Below, piece after piece: positions 11,933 to 24,100 of a stretch of DNA of 64,000 nt; position 1 is the stretch's first letter; each line of letters starts with the position of its first letter. The notes beneath the pieces were generated by a model. That model worked only from the letters and a program-made list of their open reading frames with translations, ran no database searches and was not told where the DNA came from. Origin of the DNA: Nothopassalora personata (taxonomy: Eukaryota; Ascomycota; Dothideomycetes; Mycosphaerellales; Mycosphaerellaceae); assembly GCA_033816765.1 (NCBI GenBank), contig CM066294.1, positions 1,054,001-1,118,000 on the forward strand, written 5' to 3'. Both the position numbers and the translations under genes were made by a program.

Positions 11933-12909
11933 TATCTACTAAATTTATTACTTGGCCTATCGTCCGCTTTAATGTCCGCTTCATTATTCTTAATCAAAAT
12001 CCTAGGTGTCATAGTACGCTGTTACTTCGGCAATTAGGGTGCCTTACTACTATCTAATAACCGCGCACATATAACTTCGGTTACGGTCTTAGAGAACTCC
12101 GCTTCCTACCTTAGGTAGAGATTACTATTTAGCTACGTCCTAGTAGGAACTCTTTTGCCTAATAAAAGGTCTTTATAGCTTGTAAAGGCCTTATCTTTTT
12201 ACTTAGGGCAAGGGTGATCCTAGCGACGGTAGTGCTACAGGTGCTACACGCCTAGCGGGTAGAGATACTGTCTCTAAGTGAGGTAAGGACGATAATAGAG
12301 GTATCGATAATGTTATGACGATCGTTGTAATATAGTAACGGAGGTAGTAATAGTAACGCTACTAGCAGCGAGGTTAATAGTGTTTCGGCGCCTATGATTA
12401 GCTACGCCGTTGTAGGTACTTATGCGCTGCACCGCTACTAGTAATAGGGGCGTTTCCGGTTCTTTTGCTATAGGCCAATGGGAGTCCGAGAAACACCTAG
12501 TAATGATAGTACTAGGGTAGCGCCGGTGAATAGTGGACGCTTGCTCTAGCGGTGGCGGCGCTAGCGGCGCTAGGCGGTAGTGCGGAGCCGGTAGAGGAGA
12601 CAGTAGTACCGAACATACTATACAGCCTCTACCGGTCTATATTAGTTAAAGAAAGAGGAAGGGTTTAGAACTAAAGAGGTGTTTTTATGCAGTCCTACTA
12701 CTAGTTCCTTCCTGTTTTAGCATAAAAAGGATAAAAGGGAAGTCGCATCCATCCGAATGCGGAAGGAGAGGCATAATAGAAGCAGCGCTTAGTGGTGGCT
12801 AATTACTATGTCGTGCATGCTATAATGCGCCGAGAAGAGGAGTCCTGTAGTTAAAGCCTAGTGCTAGTAACTGTCGAGAAGAGCTACTAGTGTAGTAGGC
12901 CTACGTATC

Positions 12910-15900
12910 TTAAGGGTTATTATTACCTCCTAAGGTGATGCGGCTAGTGTTAGTATCTACAGTAGGCGCTAAGGAGCGTAGATCTACGCCTTCCTTAGCT
13001 ATATTAAGTAGCTTCACGAAGTGCTTATGCTTTTGTAGTAGCAGTAGCTTAGTAAGCCTATCTACAGGTATATCGTTAGTATTAAGATACCGAATCTCGA
13101 TATCTCCTCGTTAGTCTCTCTAGCGGAGCCAATAGTAATAGATGTTAACATAGCGCAGCTTAGTGTTAAGCTTTTGCCCTTACTAGTTAATAAGTCGAAT
13201 GGTCTAGGTATTGTTATAGTACAGGTGTATGTACTAGTTAAACTCGAGATAGATCTCGGCGAAGATGCGTTCCTACTAGATTAGCTCTAATGCCGCTTAT
13301 AATAGGCTAAGGAGTTCGGCTTCGGTTAAGGACTTAGTAACAGTAATCTACTTAGAGGCTTTATAATCGACTAGTCCGCCGAATAGCATAAAGATCCATC
13401 CGCTAGAGCTAGTCCTATCGACGTTTATGCCGTAGGAGGCATCTAATGCGCTAAAGAATTCATGGTTCTTACCGAGATGTTTAGGCTAACTGTGTAGGCT
13501 AGTAATATGCTTACTAGCGCTATATACAAGGTAGAGGTTCTTAGTCTCTAGGAGGTAGCGTAAGCACTAATCCGTAAGCTTTAGATGTGTGTCCGTTAGC
13601 TTAGTTAGGTACTGCGAGAGCATAGATAGGGAAAAGGCGATGTCTAGGCGTGTATGCGTTACTACGAAGTTTAGAGACCTAATGCGTTATTAGTACGTAA
13701 TGTTGAGAATATGCAGGTCATCGGGTTAAAGAGGTTGGGGTCTACCGGACCCCAACATGTGGTTGCCCCGCAACAGGATTACGTGGCTGGGTGACATGGC
13801 TGGATCAGGGGTATAAGACTCATCCGAACAGATGAGTCTGCCTCTTATCCTTTACATCCACATCCGCGATACTTGTTCATAGAGACACGCTATCCCATTG
13901 GGTCCTTCTTCGTCCTAAGGCAAGATTCCATCTTCCAGTGGCTGCGCAACTCGTACCTGTTTAACACGTAAGGATCTTTATAGCGTCTACGACGTAACCC
14001 TCGGGCACCGTCTAGTCGAGGTATTAATCTACTAGCATATTAGTCTTGCGTGCGCTAGTAGATATGCTAAACTTAGCGGCGAGCTTCTCTATGTAGTCCT
14101 CTTATAAGAGCTATAGCAGTCTCTTTTGCCGGTCTCGTGTTACCTTAATTCCTAAGAACTAGGTTAGATCTCCGAGCTCGTGCATCTCGTATACGTTAAG
14201 AAGCTGTTACTTAATATGTGCCGCATAGGCCTTATTCTTACGATAGTAGAGCATAACTAGGTCGTCTACGTAGAAGAAGAACATAACCTTATCGTTATAA
14301 TAGATGCACTTAGAGTCTAATAGGGGAACTAGGCCTAAAGAGGAGAGCGTTGCAGTAAGGGAGTTGTACTAAAGGAGAGGGGATTCCTTAAGTCCGTAGA
14401 GAGCCTTAACTAGTTTAAGAGCATAGCTAGATCTATCCGATAGTCGGTCGATTCTAGGAGGTGGTTATAGGTACATAGTGTACGGCAGGTCCGAATTTAG
14501 AAAGGCATTCACAATATTAAACTGTTTAGCTTCTAGGTCGAAGCTCGCGGCTATAGTATAGTAGAGACGGAACATACTTACTAGTAGTGTAGCGGCGTAT
14601 GTATCTAAGTGTGTACCCTATAGATCGCCTCTTACGCATAGCCGGGCCTTAAAGCTCTTTAGCATGCTATACTCATCTAGCTTATACTTATACACCCACT
14701 TTAGCGGCAGTAGTAGCTAAAGTCCCTCCTCTTCTTGCTAAGCATTATAATCCTTCTCTTACTAAGTTGCCTATTTGAATGTACTAGTAGAGATTACCTT
14801 AGTAAACTCCTTAGCTATAGCTTCACGCTATTGTTAGGCGAAGCGGTGCTTCATAGCGGCACGGTAGTTTAGAGGTTCGGGCGGAAGGTTATCGCGGTGC
14901 ATCGACGTAATAGTGTTAACACGGCGTAGAGGAGAGAAGTCGCGTGTACGTTCGGATCGAAGGACATCGTAGTACTTACGGCCTAGATAACGAGGTCTCT
15001 AGCGGATGCCCGCTATCTAGCTAATAATAACGTTAGTAACCATAATATTGTGTAGAGCATAGTAGAAGTAGGCCGTTCTAAGTCTCTTACCGGATCCGGT
15101 AAGGGCGTAATTAGTATTAGCGGAAAAGTTATCCATTTAGCTAAGTTCTTCGAAGGGGATTGTAGGCGGAGCGGTAGCGACATTTAAAGTCGTCGAAGCA
15201 TTTACTATAAGCTCCTTGCGATCTTCCTCTATAAGGGCATCTATTAACTACTGTTACAGTGTGTTAATGTACTGTTGTTTAGACGCGTTACTGTTATTTA
15301 CCGCGTTGTTGTTGTAGTTAGAGTTCTCTATACTCTTATTAGTCGCTGGTTCGACCCCGGATTTAACCTAGTCTCGTGAAAGTGTAGGGGTTATAGCGTC
15401 ATTTGTTAATAGCCAATCAAGTAGCTAGAAACTACTGTCACCTTTAGGTTAGTTAAATGTTGCTAGCGCTCGGTGTTGTGGCTAGTGTAGTTCATGCCTA
15501 AGCAGTAATTGTTAATAGGCGTGTTAACGAGGGTTTTAATAGAGCGGCTACTGTTAAGCCTATTCTTCCACCCCCTCGGCCTATGCTGTGTCCTGCTTAT
15601 AGTAAGCTACATACAGGTCGTAGTACTGTTTAGGCTCTTTAGCCGGTTCTACTATTGCGATGTTCTTAATAGGGGTTAAGTAACTAGCAGTAAGAATTAA
15701 TGGGTCGTAGAACGTAGTCTCATTAAAGAGGACGTCCTTTACCCGTATAACCCTATCTTTCGATAGGTCCTACACCCTGTAGATGTTAGTAGAGTCGTAG
15801 CCTATAAGGTATCCGATAAGTGCTCGTTCTTTAAGCTTCTTAGTCTTGCCTAGTTAAGTAGTGCTATAAATGTACACGTAGGCTAGGCAGCCGTACACTA

Positions 15901-18500
15901 CTATGTGGCCTACATTTAGTACCCTACCTATTGCCAATTCGAAGGGAGTCTTCTAGCCTTTTAATTAGATTAGTGACCGCTAGAGAATGTAGACGGCAGC
16001 TACTATGCATTTATTCTAGAGCTTTTTAGGTAGGCGAGCATAAATGCGGATTGTGCGAGACATCGTAATAATAACGCCGCCCGCTCGTTCTGCTAGGTCC
16101 TAGTTAGACGCGTAGTTAGCAGTGTTGTGCTACTCAATTTAATTGTTATTAATGGTTAAGCGGAAGGCTGTGCTAATAGCTGCTTCATTATCGCTATAGA
16201 AGTAAACAAACCTACGCCTAATGAAATTAATAAAGCTAAGTAGGCTATTGAAGTAAGCTAATACTAATAGTTAGTCCCTATTCTTAATAGTGAATTGAAA
16301 GTGCCTATAGGTATCTAAATTGTAGAAATGAACTAGGTAACGATTACTATTGTATACTAGTGTGAACTCAGCCAAATCCATAGCCACGTGCCTATAGGGA
16401 GTTATTGCCCTAATTAGCTTAGTCCTATTAAACACTTTATGTGCCTTAGCTAGGTTACATGCTCTACAATGTGCAGTAAGGGGTGCCTTAGGTGCATTAG
16501 GGTTAATAACCACCCCCTCAACTCTAAACGGAAGCTAGTTAATGCGTTTAGCGCTAATATAGCCGAAGATTTAGTGCTACTAGCGGCCTAAGAGCTTACG
16601 GTGTTTAATGGGGGTCCTGCTAGACATTGCTGCACCTTTAGTGCCCCCTATGCTGTTTATTACTACTATAACGGTACGGTCGCCGTTAGAGTCCTAAATA
16701 GGCGGTGTTTAGATAGTATCACCCTTGCCAATTGTGCTAATAAAGTGCGCTGTACGCTACTTCTTAGTAATCTTTAGTAGGATGCTCCTATTATTACTCG
16801 ATAGCCATTTATAGACCATCTCTAACTAAGGCGGTATAACTACCTTAAAGAAGGGGATTGTGCTAGTAGGGCGGTGCAGGTCCATCAATTTCTTATTATT
16901 ATAATAGACTAAATTAGTGCGTCCGTGCTACTAAAGTCTAGCCGTCTCTATACGTGAGTAGGAGATAACGTTCATATGAAAGCCTAGGCAATAGGCTACA
17001 TCTAATAGGGTGAATGGTATCCCCTCTATCTTTATGCGAACCTTGCCCAATGCGGCAATAGGGAATGTCGTGGTTCCGGCTTAGATTAATAATGTGGTTA
17101 GGCGCTCTATAATGAATTCTACGCCCTACTAGTTATAGTAATTAATAACATAGGTGTCCGAGCAGTTGTCGTATACCTAGCAATCCCTAAAGTTGAAGCT
17201 CAATTGGCTTATCGAGCTCGAAAGGACAGTAAGACTAGTAAAGCCGTGCGGTGCGGCCTTACCCTTAGCAATTGCCTTATCTCGTTCCTTATCCGTGCGC
17301 CCATTACGGTTTAATACGCCTAGTAAGCGTTTACTATCATCGCCTAAGCAGTAATTAATAAAGTGCTTCTAGTACTTCTTCTACTGCTTAGAGCGCTAAT
17401 CCTTTAATAGACGCTTCTTAGGGTTAACTACATCGCATAAATAGAGGTTCTTATAATAACTCTCCTTAGGCTCGCCGGTAATGTTCTAGTAGCCGCTTAG
17501 CTTATCACTGCTCTTATTGTCCTTATTGCTACGGTTACGGCTCTTGTCGCCGCGGCTACGGCCACGCGTGTTATTATTATTCCTACCCCCTATGCCTACT
17601 ATAGGTGCTAGGGTCGGTAGGACTTCTAGAGGATCGTGTTCGGCTAATAGCTCGCCTACGAAGGTTACAAAGACTAATCGACCGCTATTAGTAACTAGGG
17701 TAGTATCGCGTATCTATTCGAGGTATCGCTTAGTAAGTTTGCTAAGAGAGAGCTTATTACGCTTCCACTCGTTATATAGTAATGCTCTATAGGTAGGAGC
17801 TTACTTCTACTATATTACGAGTAAGAAGTGTCGTACTAGGTCTCCGTACTTAGCGTAGTTACAATCTAGTATCTTAGTCTACAACACTAGCTAGTCTAAG
17901 CACTAGTCGTCAATCCTTCGGGCTTGGCTCTTCTAAAGCCTATTTAGCTCTAGTGTGAGTTGTCGCTTACGCAGCATGTCGTCTAGTCCATACTATGTCT
18001 TTAGAGCCTAGTACTTACCTCTAAGAGTGCGTTTCCTATACATAAGCTCTTAGCCTAGCTCCGTAGTAGTACGGATTAGGTAGGTGACTAGTTTAGACCT
18101 TGCTACGGTAAAGATGTCATACATCCGCTGCCTACGCTTAGCGTCCGACTAACGGAGCTTAATAAGCTCTTTGTCTACCGCCGTAGCGTCTTTAGCAGTG
18201 TATGCTAATTGGATCTGTTCGAACGTTAAGAACACCGGCTCTACTAGCTCGGCGATAGTGTCGTTCGGATCTATATACTTCTAGATGTTTAGAGACTTAG
18301 CGTAGAGCTCTAACTAACGGTTAAACTTGTCCCATTAGTTATAACTCTTAAGAACGATAGTAGCGTGCGGCAAAGTACCGGTACCACCGGGTGTCTCGGT
18401 AGTCGCTATAACGGTGTTAATAGGCCTAATAAAAGTTCCTATAGGTCTACTAGGGTTACTGCACTGCTGTGCAATAGTTATTAATAGGATAATGATAGAT
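12910..18500 (-). pseudogene. Copia C gag-pol, inactivated
   Basis: On the minus strand, gag lies at about 17400-18450. The integrase pre-domain has HCRACNLAKAH within an 80-codon open stretch (16271-16513), followed by the core to about 15900. Reverse transcriptase contains FFYVDDLVMLYY near 14245-14285, with both catalytic Asp kept. RNase H has TRLDIAFSLSMLSQYL near 13640, ASYGINVDRTSSSGW near 13400 and TEAELL near 13315. The C-terminus has DIPVDRLTKLL near 13060 and stops with TAA at 12910-12912. Many TAG/TAA stops and the solo-LTR insertion at 13701-13966 prevent a complete polyprotein. The active-site Asp pair is intact, unlike in gypsy A. Confidence 0.87.
13701..13966 (+). mobile_element. 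Solo LTR of a different, recent copia-like element
   Basis: A 266-bp insertion beginning TGTTGAGAATATGCAGG and ending CTGTTTAACA, with an exact 5-bp duplication CGTAA on both sides (13696-13700 and 13967-13971). It splits the copia C RT-RNase H frame; removing it and one TSD copy restores a continuous reading. It is rich in CpA and TpG, so it has not been through RIP, unlike the DNA around it. A hairpin, TTGGGGTC-TACCG-GACCCCAA, lies at 13734-13755. A solo LTR arises when the two LTRs of one element recombine. Confidence 0.85.
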
Positions 18501-18577
18501 CCTACTGGTTTTTAATGACGATGCAAAATCTGCTCTAGGGCTTCGTTTTATGTAGCGAACGTTAGTAAGCGCCTATC

Positions 18578-18588
18578 GGGCTTATAAC
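18578..18588 (-). other. Primer-binding site of copia C (initiator-tRNA anticodon type)
   Basis: Directly next to the 5' LTR, the minus strand reads GTTATAAGCCC. This is one G-to-A step from GTTATGAGCCC, the complement of the anticodon stem-loop of initiator methionine tRNA used by Drosophila copia and relatives (half-tRNA priming). The single difference is a RIP-type change. Confidence 0.6.
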
Positions 18589-18794
18589 TATCACGTTATA
18601 AGTGGTTAGAAGTTATAAAATGGGCTTATAAAGGTGTTTCAAAAGCAGATAGTAGATTGCATGTGTCTAAGCTAGAATTGAAGGGGCTGCTTATAAAAAG
18701 GCTGTAGGTGACTAATCAATGTCACCTAATTCTTAGCGGCTGCTGCCTCAGGTTTGATTAGGCTACAGCGCCGGTACACGCTTAGATTGTGACA
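18589..18794 (-). repeat. Copia C 5' LTR
   Basis: 206-bp copy, starting TATCACG and ending TTGTGACA, followed by the TSD ATAGA (18795-18799). Confidence 0.9.
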
Positions 18795-18799
18795 ATAGA

Positions 18800-19936
18800 G
18801 AGGCTTACTTTAGAACTGCCTTTTAAGGCAAGATCTAGTTTACTATTATAGACTCTAATCCTAGGAAGCTATAGTATTAAAAGTAAAAGGAAATAGAGAA
18901 GTAGACCGCCCTTACTTATAACGGCTATTTTATCCTTTAGTCCTAACTAGATCCTAAGAACCTTACTAAAACCTAAAGTAAGGATACCCTCTAGACTACT
19001 ACTTACTACTAGAACTACTAGAGCTTCTAGAACCCCTCTTATAGGAAGTTAAGTTAATTATAGTACCCCCCTAAAAGTCGTTATTAGTACTAAGACGCTA
19101 TAGGAACTAACGAATTAGGGTAGTAACCTTATTCTAAGAGAGGGAGTTAGAGAATAGGAGGCGGATCTTAAGTAGGACAGTTCTAGAACTATTACTAGGA
19201 GCCCTAGGGATACTTAGGCGCTAGTCTATATCGCTTAGGATAAGCTAGGTAGGTAGTATCTAAAGACTATATCTAGAGGTACTTATACTAGGAGAATATA
19301 GAACTAGAGATAGAAAGCCCTTACGTAGAGGACTACTACGTATAATAGGAGGAGAGCGACTAGCTTATATACTACCCTAGAAGGCAGCACTAGTAGATCG
19401 AGTATAACCTATACCTAGCTACTAGTAGGTTCTAGATAGACTAGTAGTACTCTACTATAGGGTCCTTAGAGAGAAGAAGCTATACTTATCGTAGTAATTA
19501 TTAAGAGTATAGTTAGTATAGTAGCCCTTAAACTATCCTAGAATAGTATAGTAGCTAGTAAAGGGAAGGTTAGATCTCTCCTTATAGCGGTTATATACGC
19601 TACTAAAGTACTAAATAAGATAGTCTATAGCGGAAGCCTATAAGGTAGGAAGGTAGTTCTAACTACTATTAAGGTTTATAGTTATAGTATTAGAGATACG
19701 ACCTTAAGGATCGACTATTATATAATCGAAGTCCTAGGTAGCTACATTAATCTAACTCTAGTTTAGTAGGTTAGTAATACTACCCTTAGTAGTTAGAAGC
19801 TTCTTCTTATAGAAGGTAACCTTAAGGGATACTATAGTAAGCTATAAGGTTATATTCCTCTTAGTAATCTTACGCTTACTCTCGACAATCTACTTAACTA
19901 GCCTAAGTGCCTTAATATAGGTCTTACGCTTAGAGA
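18800..19936. other. RIP-altered outer retroelement segment, class uncertain
   Basis: This stretch lies between copia C and gypsy B. Before C inserted it was contiguous with sequence left of 11341; before B inserted it was contiguous with 26911 onward. It is AT-rich with very low CpA/TpG and stops in every frame. A plus-strand frame has a plausible but unrecognised reading (LTYNGYF...LDPKNLTK). No LTR, RT or integrase motif was found. It is probably part of a third retroelement. Confidence 0.45.
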
Positions 19937-19941
19937 GCCTA

Positions 19942-20387
19942 TGTTATGTCTCGTTCTAGGGCTAGTCTTAAAAGAGAGATAAGTTAAGTCACGTAGCGGT
20001 ATTATTCTTTAGAGAGGCTAAAGCAAGCTAAGCGAAGATGAATAATAGGAATAAGAGTTGTATTCTAATTAGTAAGATAGTAATATAAGTTGAACGTATT
20101 AAAACTATAAGGGTTTCTTAGCGTTCCTAAATACATACGTTTCTTCTTAGGTGCTCTCCTATGCTCTCTTATGCCCTCCACCACCTTTCCTAATAGGTGA
20201 GAGGTCTATAGAGAGCACTAGGGAGCTTGCTCGTCGCGCTCTCGCGTGCTCTCTCGCGTTCTTCGCTGTCTTAGCCGAAATCTTAGAGAGCCGTAGAGAG
20301 CACTTCGGGAGCGCTTCTACGGGAGCGCCCGCTAGCTATAAGACCGGATTGGTTGGCTATGCCCTTCCTATCGGTTATTCCGTAACA
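19942..20387 (-). repeat. Gypsy B 3' LTR
   Basis: 446-bp copy of 26460-26905. It contains repeated GAGAGCAC/GTGCTCTC motifs in its middle. A short open frame inside it (20151-20402) has no protein-like character and is duplicated in the other LTR. Confidence 0.93.
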
Positions 20388-20484
20388 CTATTCCCCTTCT
20401 AGTCTAGCTCGTCTCGAGCTTACAAAATAAGGGTTTACCCGTTATCTTCGAGGTTTATAACGGTTCGTCGTCCTTTTCTTTATT

Positions 20485-21084
20485 ATGCCTAAGAAGTTAA
20501 GCACTATCCGTCGCGCCGAGCAATCCTAACGAATCGAGTTATTTAGAACCACTATAGTATAGGCGTATTCTAACTGTTAAGAGTCGAAGACGATCTATCG
20601 CGTGCTCGTAAGCTCCGGGAGATACGGTGCCTACACTAAGGGGAATAAGAAGGATTGTAACATTTGGGTTATAAAGGCGGAGTAGTCGAGATTAGAGAAG
20701 CAGCATAAACTGCTTTAGGAGCGCAAGGTGCGGAATCGCGAAAAGACACGCGATCTCCGAGAGAGGGCGCTAGCCCTTTAAAAGGAGATTTAGCACCTAT
20801 ACGAGGAGGAGAGTCGAGCCTAGGGGGAGGACCTCCGGATTTAGAAGGAGATAGACCTTCTCGATCGTCGTATAGAGGAGGCGATAGCCGTTAAGGAGGC
20901 CGACATCTAGCGCCTAGAGGAGGGCGAGCAATCTGCTGCTAATCTTTTAGAGAGCTAGTAGTTCCCTAGCGAGGATCCTCCGTAGTTAGACTCCGGTTCT
21001 AGCGCCGCCTTCTTATAGTCTTCTCTCGCCGAGTTAACTACTAGTTTCGATAGAACTGTCGTAGGGCCTACGAGCAGTTCGTGA
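20485..21084 (+). pseudogene. Antisense accessory ORF of gypsy B: cysteine motif plus coiled coil
   Basis: This frame runs on the opposite strand to gag-pol, between the chromodomain end and the 3' LTR. From ATG 20485 (MPKKLSTIRRAEQS) to a TGA at 21082-21084 it spans 199 codons, broken by about 14 TAG/TAA codons that would be Gln or Trp before RIP. The product would have an N-terminal region around GRYGAYTKGNKKDC (residues about 50-65), where Tyr probably replaces RIP-altered Cys. A long Glu/Lys/Arg/Leu-rich coiled coil follows (residues about 75-150), then a Ser/Pro-rich tail. Similar small Cys-motif plus coiled-coil proteins are common as multicopy hypothetical proteins in Ascomycota (from memory, not searched). 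Its function is unknown. Confidence 0.6.
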
Positions 21085-21119
21085 GGTTGTCGGTTAGTTC
21101 CTAAGTGTTTTCCGAGTCA

Positions 21120-24100
21120 TCGTATCCTTTCTACTTAACAAGGTATTGCTAACCTCTTTTGTCTAGGATCCTTTCGACTTCGAACTTAGTTTCTTCTTCT
21201 AGTTAGTAGTGGAATGTTTCTTAGCATAGCGTCTTAGGGTCTACGGGTTCTAATATAGAGATGTGAAATACTAGATGGATTTTAGCGTCCTTTAGTAGTC
21301 GTAGTCGGTAGTTAACTAATCCTCGTAGTTCTTTAACGAGAAATAGCCCGTCTTTTACATAATCTAGTTTTTTGGTCTTTCTCCTTATCTTAAGGTTTTT
21401 TGTGAGAAGATAGACCTTATCCCCCTTCTTTAGCTAAGGTGCCATTTGTCGTTTTTTGCCGAGATTTAACGAGCCGTTACTATAAATCCCTAATCCGTTT
21501 ATTAACGGAATCGTGTACCTTTTTTAGGTCCTCCGTTACGGCAATTGCCTTGTCTACCTATAGGTAACTTCTCTTTTCACTAAATAGTATAGGGTGTTTT
21601 CCGAAGTTTACGAAGAAGGATGTTTCGCCTATTATTTCCGATTTGTGATTGTTTAGTACAAGTTGTGCTATAGGTAGGAGTAATACCTAATTGTCTTGTG
21701 CGTAGTTAACGTAGTGTCGTAGGTATTGTTCTAAGGTTTAATTTGCTCTCTTAGTTTGTCCGTCCGTTTATAGGTAATATGCCGTAGACAGTTTATATTG
21801 TATACCAACTTCCGCTATAAGAGTCTTCTAGTAGTTAGATATAAACAGCTTATCTCGGTCTATAATAAAGACCTTTAGGAATCCGTAGTATCGTACTAGG
21901 TTGTCGAGAACGAGATATCCGAGTTGTTCTACTGTATATGTCTCGCTAGTAGGTATAAAGTGTGCATATTTCGTTAGGCGATCGACCATAACTAGTATTA
22001 TGTCGTATTCCGTGCCTATCGCCTTGTCTATGGATATAGGAAGTTTCGTAATAAAGTCTATTATAACTTCGTCCTATAGTTATGTCGGTAGTGTCCTAAA
22101 CTGTATTTGTCCATATCTCTCGTGTCGTGTAGCCTTGTTTTATTAATAGTGAATATATTGCTTAATGTAGTTTAACACCTTCTATCTTATTTATAGAAAT
22201 GAGAAGCTACGTTATATAATCTCGAGAGTTTTTATGGTTCTAGGATGTCCGTACATTAGGTTATCGTAATGTTATCGTATACATTCTTCTTCTCGTCCTT
22301 TCGGTACTTAGTATCTTCCTTATGCTAGTAGGAACTGTTCTTCTATATCCTAAAGAACGCGCACTATGTTATTAAACTCCTTTATGTTAGCGCTTGGACT
22401 TCTATCTAGATTAGTCTTAAGTACTTGTTATCGTACTGGTTCCTTTCCTTCTATATAGTCGCTTCTTCGGCTTAGTGCGTCGGCCCTGCCGTTGTCTTTT
22501 CCTACGGTATAGCGGATTTTAAACTTATACTGTCTAAGCAGTTCCGACTAGCGGGCCTGTCTTCGGGTTAGTACTTTTGTTATAGTGAAGTAAGTGAGAT
22601 TCTTGTAATTAGAAAGAATCGTTAGCTTAGGTACTCCTTCCGCGTATACTCTCTAGTGCTATATTGTAGCGACAATAGCGAGAAGTTCCTTATTATAGAT
22701 GTCGTAGTTTTGTTCCGCGAGTGTCATTTTCCTTAAGTAATAGGCTACTAGGTGTCTTTTCCTATCGTGTTCTTATGTAAGGCATACGCCTATAGCTATG
22801 TCCGATGCGTCCGTTTCGATTTAGACTTCCTTTATTCCGTCGAACAGTCGAAGCGTTAGTGCTAAGGCGCACTGTTTCTTAAGTGTCTCGAAGGCTTGTT
22901 ATTTCTTATTGCCCTAGGTCTATTTAGTGTCTTTTCTAGTAAGTATATTTATAGCTATAGCCGTCTTAGAGTAATTCTTAATAAACTTGCGGTTATAGTT
23001 CGCGAGTCTAAGGAATGATTGTACGTCCTTAACGTTAGCTAGCGTCGGCTATTCTTCGATAGACTATGTTTTTGCCGGGTCAATCTAGATTCCTATTATG
23101 CTTATAATAAATCCGAGGAATTTAACTTGTTTCTTATAGAACTCGCATTTTTCTAGTGCCGTCTTGAATCCTACTCGTGTAAGGCGCTCGAAGACGTCCT
23201 AGACTTGTCCGATGTAGTTCTATAGCGATCCTTTAGTGTAGACGAGGATGTCGTCTATATAAGCAATAACGTATACGTCGAGAAGCTCTCTTAGTGTCTT
23301 ATTAACTAGGTCTTAACAGGATGCGGGTGCATTAGTTAGTCCTATTAGCATAACTAAGAACTCGTAGAGTCCGTATCGTGTTCTAAATGCGGTTTTCTAT
23401 TCCTCTCCTTCTACTATTCGGATAGCGTAGAAGGCATCTCGTAGATCGATCTTTGTGTACTAGTCGGATCCGGTGAGTCGGTCCTATGCTTCTTCGATGT
23501 TCGGTAGTGGATATCGGTTCTTTATCGTAATCTCGTTCAACTTTCGGTAGTCTTATACGAGTCGTAGTTTCCCGTTCGGTTTTAGAACAAAAATATATAG
23601 AGTTCCCGTACTTAAGGTGGATCTTCTTATCTATCCTTTGTCGAGTTTCTCCTTTAGCTATTCTCGTAGGGTTTTAAGCTCTTTCTCGGACATTTAATAT
23701 AGGGGTCCCTATAGAGGCTTCTTCCCTAGCTGAATGTTTATCTTATAGTCCTATAGTTAGTGTCTAGGTAAGGCGTCTCTACCCTTTTCCTCTTTAAAGA
23801 GCCTTTTTCACTTAAGGTACTCCTTAGGAATGCTTAGCTCCGATATACTAGCATCCTTCGATAGTGCGTTACTTCTATCCGTTCTAGTGATTTCGTAATC
23901 CGGCGGCCCTACGCTAGTATCTATCCCGGTCGAAGGTGGTTCTTAGTTCCTTCTATTCGGCGTAAGCTCGAATGCGTTAAGCTGTTTCCTTACCTTATCT
24001 ACTATCGTCCGCTGTCGATGCGTAGGTTTAATGCTAATAACGTAGTTGCATTACCTAAATGTAAGTACTCCTCTTTGCTAGTCAATAACTGGATTGTGCT

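Larger units (their letters stand above)
11342..18794 (-). mobile_element. Copia C: complete Ty1/copia LTR retrotransposon, minus strand
   Basis: A 7,453-bp element with 206-bp LTRs (11342-11547 and 18589-18794) and a perfect 5-bp duplication ATAGA (11337-11341 and 18795-18799). LTR ends were TGTCACG...CGTGACA; the first TG is now TA. The minus strand carries gag, integrase, RT and RNase H; the order integrase then RT defines Ty1/copia. A primer-binding site like copia half-tRNA priming abuts the 5' LTR. Pol stops at 12910, leaving an unusually long 1.36-kb tail before the 3' LTR that contains a tRNA-like sequence. RIP is lighter than in its neighbours. A later solo LTR interrupts the RT-RNase H junction. 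Confidence 0.93.

Noticed and set aside
17517..17792. 91-codon plus-strand frame in copia C
   Set aside because: It lies opposite the gag/integrase coding strand and is Leu/Arg/Ser-rich, a shadow of the real frame.
20151..20402. 83-codon open frame in the gypsy B LTR (and its twin at 26669-26914)
   Set aside because: It lies inside the LTR, is low-complexity Leu/Ala/Arg, and exists only because the LTR is duplicated.
20485..21084. Using the lack of TGA stops as proof that the antisense frames are coding
   Set aside because: RIP turns TGA into TAA and removes TCA on the other strand, so any frame in this DNA lacks TGA. The coding case rests on composition and length instead.
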